Shown here: piece by piece, positions 59,936 through 64,000 of the stretch | Numbering within the stretch: position 1 is the first letter of the stretch | Layout: every line of letters begins with the position of its first letter | Source: Ectobacillus ponti | GTDB taxonomy: Bacteria > Bacillota > Bacilli > Bacillales > Bacillaceae_G | Direction of reading: 5' to 3' | Assembly: GCF_024294785.1 (NCBI RefSeq) | Contig: NZ_JANCLT010000007.1 | Location: 1-64,000 of the forward strand | Length of the DNA stretch: 64,000 nucleotides | Translations under genes and position numbers: made by a program | Notes under the pieces: model-generated | The model's input: only the letters and a program-made list of their open reading frames with translations | What the model was told of the DNA's origin: nothing | Databases searched by the model: none

Positions 59936-60937
59936 TTGAAGCGGTACCGTATTCTTACAGCATTTTTATCTATTCTAGTTCTGTTCCTGGCGGCGTGCTC
60001 CAGTGGTTCAACGACTACGAGCTCAAATGCCGGCACAGGCACAAGCAGCGAAAAGAAGAGCAGCAAGGAGATTGTCGTGGGCTGGTCCCAAATGGAGAAC
60101 AACAATCCATGGCGTATTGCAGAGACAAAGAGCATTCGTGACGAAGCAAAGAAACGCGGCATTAAGATGGTGTACTCCGATGCCCAAGGCGACACTGCGA
60201 AGCAAGTGTCTGACGTCGAAGACATGGTAGCGCAGAAGGTGGATTATATCGTTTTGGCACCGCGTGAATTCGAAGGCTTGGCGCCGGCTCTTGCTGCTGC
60301 CAAGAAAGCGGGCATTCCGGTTATCCTCGTAGACCGTAAAGCAAAAGGTACAGTTGGCGAAGACTATGTAACATTCCTGGGCTCCAACTTCATCCAACAG
60401 GGTGAGAGAGCTGCTGACTGGCTTATGCAAGCCATGGGCAACAAGGGCAATGTAGTAGAACTGACAGGCACATCCGGTTCCTCTGTAGCAATGGACCGCC
60501 AGAAGGGCTTTACGGACCGCTTAAAGGCAAAAGCACCTGACATGAAAATCATTGCTTCTCAAACTGGTGACTTTGCCCGTGCAAACGGCCAGAAGGTGAT
60601 GGAGAACCTGCTGCAGTCCTACGGCGACAAGATCAATGCCGTATATGCTCATAACGATGAAATGGCAATCGGTGCAATCAATGCAATCAAGGCTGCCGGC
60701 AAGGTTCCTGGAAAGGACATTACCATCGTATCCGTTGACGGAACCAAGGATGCTTTGAAGGCCATCATTAACAGTGAGATGGGTGCTACGGTGGAAAGCT
60801 CTCCATTCTTCGGGCCTCGTGTATTTGATGTAATCGAGAAGCTGCAGAAGAAGGAAAGCGTTCCGACTGAAATTATCATTGAAGACCGTTTCTTTGATAA
60901 AAACAATGCGAAGGAATTTGTTGACCAAGCTTATTAA
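59936..60937 (+). CDS. Sugar ABC transporter substrate-binding lipoprotein (YtfQ-type)
   Basis: A 333-residue solute-binding lipoprotein. Signal peptide with lipobox LAAC at about residues 18-21, a Ser/Thr/Gly linker, then a periplasmic-binding type-1 fold. Close to E. coli YtfQ in segments such as IVVGWSQMENNNPWRIAETKS, VVELTGTSGSSVAMDRQKGF, SQTGDFARANGQKVME and VYAHNDEMAIGAI. YtfQ binds galactofuranose, so a furanose or related sugar is a reasonable but unproven guess. Starts with TTG after AGGAGGGGTTTG. Confidence 0.92.
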   Translation: MKRYRILTAFLSILVLFLAACSSGSTTTSSNAGTGTSSEKKSSKEIVVGWSQMENNNPWRIAETKSIRDEAKKRGIKMVYSDAQGDTAKQVSDVEDMVAQKVDYIVLAPREFEGLAPALAAAKKAGIPVILVDRKAKGTVGEDYVTFLGSNFIQQGERAADWLMQAMGNKGNVVELTGTSGSSVAMDRQKGFTDRLKAKAPDMKIIASQTGDFARANGQKVMENLLQSYGDKINAVYAHNDEMAIGAINAIKAAGKVPGKDITIVSVDGTKDALKAIINSEMGATVESSPFFGPRVFDVIEKLQKKESVPTEIIIEDRFFDKNNAKEFVDQAY

Positions 60938-60951
60938 TCTATGAAATTGTG

Positions 60952-60976
60952 CGCCGTCCCCGCCACGCGGGGGCGG
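60952..60976 (+). promoter_or_regulatory. Intercistronic GC-rich stem
   Basis: GCCGTCCCCGC / CGGGGGCGGC stem without T-run between the binding protein and ATPase genes. Such stems often protect the binding-protein mRNA from 3' decay and lower downstream expression. Confidence 0.6.
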
Positions 60977-61000
60977 CCATAAGAGAAAGGGGGAAGCGGG

Positions 61001-62554
61001 TTGGGGACAGAACAACTGCTGCAGATGACCGGTATCGTGAAAACCTTCCCTGGTGTCAAAGCGTTGAAGAGTGTGGAACTGAATATCCGCAAAGGCGAGG
61101 TTCATGCACTTATGGGGGAGAACGGCGCAGGCAAGTCTACGCTTATTAAGATTCTGACTGGTGTATATCACCACGATGAAGGAACAATCGTGCTGGACGG
61201 AGAGAATGTTCATTTCAAGGCGCCGATTGAAGCGCAGCATAAGGGCATCAGTACGATTTATCAGGAAGTCAGCTTAATTCCGTACCTAAGTGTGACGGAG
61301 AACATTTTTATCGGCCGTGAGCCTGTAACACGATTTGGCACCATTGATTGGAAAAAAGCCCATGAAGCAGCTGAACAGGTCCTGTTCGATATGGGAATCT
61401 CCATTGATGTAAAGCAGCCTGTTCATACATATAGCACCGCCATCCAGCAAATGGTGTCCATTGCGCGCGCTGTGTCCATGAAAGCAAAGCTTGTGGTCAT
61501 GGATGAGCCAACCTCCTCCTTGGACGACAAAGAGGTGGAGGTATTGTTCGAAGTCATCAATAAGCTGAAGCGTGACGGAGTCGCCATCATTTTTGTAAGC
61601 CACCGTTTGGATGAGATTTACACCGTATGCGACCGGATTACTGTGCTGCGTGACGGTTCTTACGTAGGGACATGGCCTATCCAGGAGCTGTCGCAAAACC
61701 AGCTGATTGCCTATATGATCGGAAAAAGCGAGAAGGAAGCAGCCGAGCTGACGAAAATGAAGGAGACTGTCGACAAATCCGGCGGCAAGGTTATGGTTCA
61801 GCTGAAGGGTGTGAAGCAGGGAAACCGTGTGGCGGATGTCAGCTTTGAGCTGTATGAGGGTGAGGTGCTTGGCCTAGCAGGCCTGCTTGGCTCCGGCCGT
61901 ACAGAAACAGCCAAGACAATTGCCGGGGTTACCCAGCCTGACGAGGGAACCATTTCCTACAGATCCCAGCCAGTCCGCTTTGCCTCCCCGAGTGAAGCAA
62001 TTGCTGCCGGTATTGCGATTTGTACGGAAAACCGAAAAGCAGAGGGAATCATTCCGAACATGTCCGTACGAGAGAACATCACCCTGGCGAGCCTGAAGCA
62101 GTTCTCCAGATTTGGCTTTGTATCACGGCAAAAGCAGGATAAGGTCGTAAATGAATTTGTAAAGCGCATGGGCATTAAGACGCCAAATGTGGACCAAAAA
62201 ATTAAAAATCTGAGCGGCGGCAATCAGCAGAAGGTGCTGCTGGCGCGCTGGCTGGCAATGAATCCAAGCGTATTAATTCTTGATGAGCCGACAAGGGGGA
62301 TCGATGTTGGCGCCAAGTCCGAAATTCACACCTTAATCAGTGAACTGTCGCAGCAGGGGCTCAGCATTCTCTTAATCTCTTCGGAATTTGACGAACTGAT
62401 TCATAATTCTGATCGTGTGCTTGTCCTCCGGGAAGGGGAGAAGATTGGCGAACTGACTGGCAACCAGCGTACGCAGGACAATATTATGAGAGTCATTGCC
62501 GAGCACAGCAGCCACTCGGAGCTGAGAGGAGGGGAAAGTCATGCAAGAGGTTAA
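61001..62554 (+). CDS. Sugar ABC transporter ATP-binding protein (RbsA/YtfR-type)
   Basis: A 517-residue tandem ABC ATPase. The first domain has Walker A GENGAGKSTL and Walker B LVVMDEPTSSLD. In the second domain the Walker A region is LLGSGRTETAK, degenerate as usual in the RbsA family, with signature LSGGNQQKV and LILDEPTRGIDVGAKSEI. TTG start at 61001 after AAAGGGGGAAGCGGG. Its end overlaps the permease gene by 14 bases. Confidence 0.94.
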   Translation: MGTEQLLQMTGIVKTFPGVKALKSVELNIRKGEVHALMGENGAGKSTLIKILTGVYHHDEGTIVLDGENVHFKAPIEAQHKGISTIYQEVSLIPYLSVTENIFIGREPVTRFGTIDWKKAHEAAEQVLFDMGISIDVKQPVHTYSTAIQQMVSIARAVSMKAKLVVMDEPTSSLDDKEVEVLFEVINKLKRDGVAIIFVSHRLDEIYTVCDRITVLRDGSYVGTWPIQELSQNQLIAYMIGKSEKEAAELTKMKETVDKSGGKVMVQLKGVKQGNRVADVSFELYEGEVLGLAGLLGSGRTETAKTIAGVTQPDEGTISYRSQPVRFASPSEAIAAGIAICTENRKAEGIIPNMSVRENITLASLKQFSRFGFVSRQKQDKVVNEFVKRMGIKTPNVDQKIKNLSGGNQQKVLLARWLAMNPSVLILDEPTRGIDVGAKSEIHTLISELSQQGLSILLISSEFDELIHNSDRVLVLREGEKIGELTGNQRTQDNIMRVIAEHSSHSELRGGESHARG

Positions 62555-63506
62555 TGTAAAGCCGCAGGAGGTAAAGGTGCAAGCAATGCCGCTTGGGCCG
62601 ATCATCCGGCGTTATGCTCTTCCCGTTGTCATTCTGGTGCTGATTGTTTTAAACAGTATCATTACAAATAACTTTTTTGCGACAGAAACCTTGTGGAACA
62701 TTTTGCTGCATGTATCTACAACAGCACTGGTTGCCACAGGGATGACACTTGTTATTGCCACGGGCGGCATTGACCTGTCAGTCGGAGCTGTTATGGCGCT
62801 GGCTGCCGTTGTTTCCACCTTTCTATTAAATCAAAACATTATCATTACTATTATCACAACACTTGCGATCTGCGCCTGCATCGGTTTATTCAACGGTCTT
62901 ATTGTTTCTTATGTAGGAGTACAGCCCATTATCATTACGCTGGCAGTGATGATTGCCGGCCGCGGGGTGGCGCAAATCCTGACGGATGGGTACCTTGTTT
63001 CCTTCAACAATCCGGCCTTTGAAGCGATTGGCAAGGCTAAGGTTGCTTCCATTCCAGTTCCGGTCATCTTCATGTTTGCCGCTGCGGTGCTTGTGTATAT
63101 CGTCGTCCGCTACATGACCTTCGGGCGCTATGTAGAAGCGATTGGCGACAATGAACAGGCAGCGCACTTAGCTGGTGTGAAGGTTAAGAGAATCAAGATT
63201 GCTGTATATATGCTGTCGGCTGCCTTTGCTGCTTTGGCAGGCATGATTGAGACTGCCCGCCTGGCGGCTGCGGATGCGACACGGATCGGAGAACTGATTG
63301 AGATGGATGCCATTGCTGCTGTTGTCGTCGGCGGCACCTTGATGACAGGCGGCAAGCCAAAAATCTGGGGCACCATTCTCGGTGCCATTCTGATGGGGAT
63401 TATTACTGCCACCTTCAATATGAATAACATTCCGTATTCCTACTCGCTTGTTATTAAAGCCGCCATCATTGTCGGCGCCATTTACTTGCAGCGCGAGAAC
63501 AAATAA
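62541..63506 (+). CDS. Sugar ABC transporter permease (RbsC/YtfT-type)
   Basis: A 321-residue permease with about ten helices. The family segment GGIDLSVGAVMALAAV follows helix 2 and YVEAIGDNEQAAHLAGVKV is the cytoplasmic coupling loop. The ATG lies inside the ATPase gene after AGGAGGGGAAAGTC. Followed after 17 bases by a second permease, as in the YtfT-YjfF pair. Confidence 0.94.
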   Translation: MQEVNVKPQEVKVQAMPLGPIIRRYALPVVILVLIVLNSIITNNFFATETLWNILLHVSTTALVATGMTLVIATGGIDLSVGAVMALAAVVSTFLLNQNIIITIITTLAICACIGLFNGLIVSYVGVQPIIITLAVMIAGRGVAQILTDGYLVSFNNPAFEAIGKAKVASIPVPVIFMFAAAVLVYIVVRYMTFGRYVEAIGDNEQAAHLAGVKVKRIKIAVYMLSAAFAALAGMIETARLAAADATRIGELIEMDAIAAVVVGGTLMTGGKPKIWGTILGAILMGIITATFNMNNIPYSYSLVIKAAIIVGAIYLQRENK

Positions 63507-63523
63507 CAGGGAGGTGCTGAGGT

Positions 63524-64000
63524 TTGAAAGCTGTTGCACAGCCTACGGGCAAGCTTTTGAAAAATCCGGGTGCGTTCTGGCAAAAGCAAGGCGCGCTTGT
63601 TGCTCTCGTTTTACTGATTATCTTCGCTTCTATCCGGTATGAAACATTCCTGGCGCCGGTGAACATTTTGAACATCCTGAAGCAGAACAGCATGATTGGC
63701 ATGGTGGCGCTCGGCATGACCTTTGTCATCCTGCTGAAGGGGATTGATCTTTCAGTCGGATCGCTGCTGGCCTTTGGCGGCATCATGGCAGCAACGCTGT
63801 CGCCATACGGCATTGCTGTTGCTGTCGTCGTTCCTATTGTCCTTACCACCCTGCTTGGCTGCCTCAATGGCGTGATCATTGCCAAGCTGCGGATGGAACC
63901 CTTTATCGTCACACTTGCAATGATGATCGGGGTTCGCGGCTTCATTTACGCTTTTACAAAGGAAAAAACGGTTTCGGTGGACGGCCGCTATCAGCAGTTT
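63524..64000 (+). CDS. Second sugar ABC permease (YjfF-type), 3' end outside window
   Basis: An open frame from TTG at 63524 (site GGGAGGTGCTGAGG) continues in frame to the window edge, 159 codons. It has a basic N-terminus (MKAVAQPTGKLLKNPGAF), a first helix near 24-37 and the family motif GMTFVILLKGIDLSVGSLLAFGG near residues 66-88. This gives the transporter two different permeases, as for the galactofuranose system of E. coli. Confidence 0.92.
   Translation, partial: MKAVAQPTGKLLKNPGAFWQKQGALVALVLLIIFASIRYETFLAPVNILNILKQNSMIGMVALGMTFVILLKGIDLSVGSLLAFGGIMAATLSPYGIAVAVVVPIVLTTLLGCLNGVIIAKLRMEPFIVTLAMMIGVRGFIYAFTKEKTVSVDGRYQQF

Overview
The window looks like chromosomal DNA of a moderately GC-rich, low-GC-phylum Gram-positive rod, most likely a Bacillaceae (Bacillus sensu lato). 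The reasons are the Bacillus-type large SRP RNA, a proline T-box in front of proBA, a glmS ribozyme, an OhrR/ohr-type operator, a FadR-type operator before fadN-fadA-fadE, strong AAGGAGG ribosome sites with frequent GTG/TTG starts, and many genes with recognisable B. subtilis counterparts (yhcW, yhcYZ-like, yhfW, ygaJ, ywbHG-like, yusU, yusI, gcvH, yusF, yusE). I see no prophage, transposase, integrase or CRISPR array.

Layout. 1-1850: end of an rRNA operon (5S), a 21-bp tandem repeat block, and a two-gene unit of a Met/Gly/His-rich membrane protein with a PspA/IM30 protein. 1900-4560: T-box-controlled proBA. 4600-9940: small envelope genes, then an overlapping operon of SDR, divergent QueA-like enzyme, glyoxalase-fold protein and a GAF histidine kinase/response regulator pair. 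9940-14420: ohrR with its operator, two divergent HIT proteins, a methyltransferase-like protein, an AT-rich Nudix gene, a DsbA-type oxidoreductase and a LysE exporter. 14500-22950: ABC exporter, yhfW-type Rieske oxidoreductase, cardiolipin-synthase-like protein, peptidase E, and an MFS exporter preceded by a 15-codon leader peptide. 22960-30560: glmS with its ribozyme, then the mannitol locus mtlA-mtlR-mtlF-mtlD. 30750-40820: housekeeping and envelope genes (YbaK, TolB-like, HAD, methyltransferase, cidAB, DHA2 exporter, thiamine-binding protein, O-antigen-ligase-like protein, D,D-carboxypeptidase).

41100-47000 is the FadR-controlled beta-oxidation operon. It is followed by an RNA cluster (probable 6S RNA, SRP RNA, tRNA-Leu), a secreted coiled-coil protein, a DUF1904 protein, a membrane metallophosphatase, a remarkable HTH protein fused to a degenerate F1-ATPase-beta-like domain, and a DinB protein. 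Compared with the B. subtilis order fadE-yusI, these genes look inserted. yusI-gcvH-yusF-yusE then resume the known order. 54660 to the window end is a sugar or sugar-acid catabolic locus: an enolase-superfamily dehydratase and IclR regulator on the minus strand, and SDR, 2-hydroxyacid dehydrogenase, Zn-alcohol dehydrogenase and a YtfQ-R-T-YjfF-type sugar ABC transporter on the plus strand, with duplicated palindromic operators between.

The items most worth following up are the HTH/pseudo-ATPase-beta protein (50756-51814), the family of long palindromic elements whose helices covary between copies (40980, 47861, 53490, 53614), the 21-bp-periodic repeats at 232 and 47069, the QueA-like signalling operon, the leader peptide before the MFS gene, and the sugar-oxidation operon.
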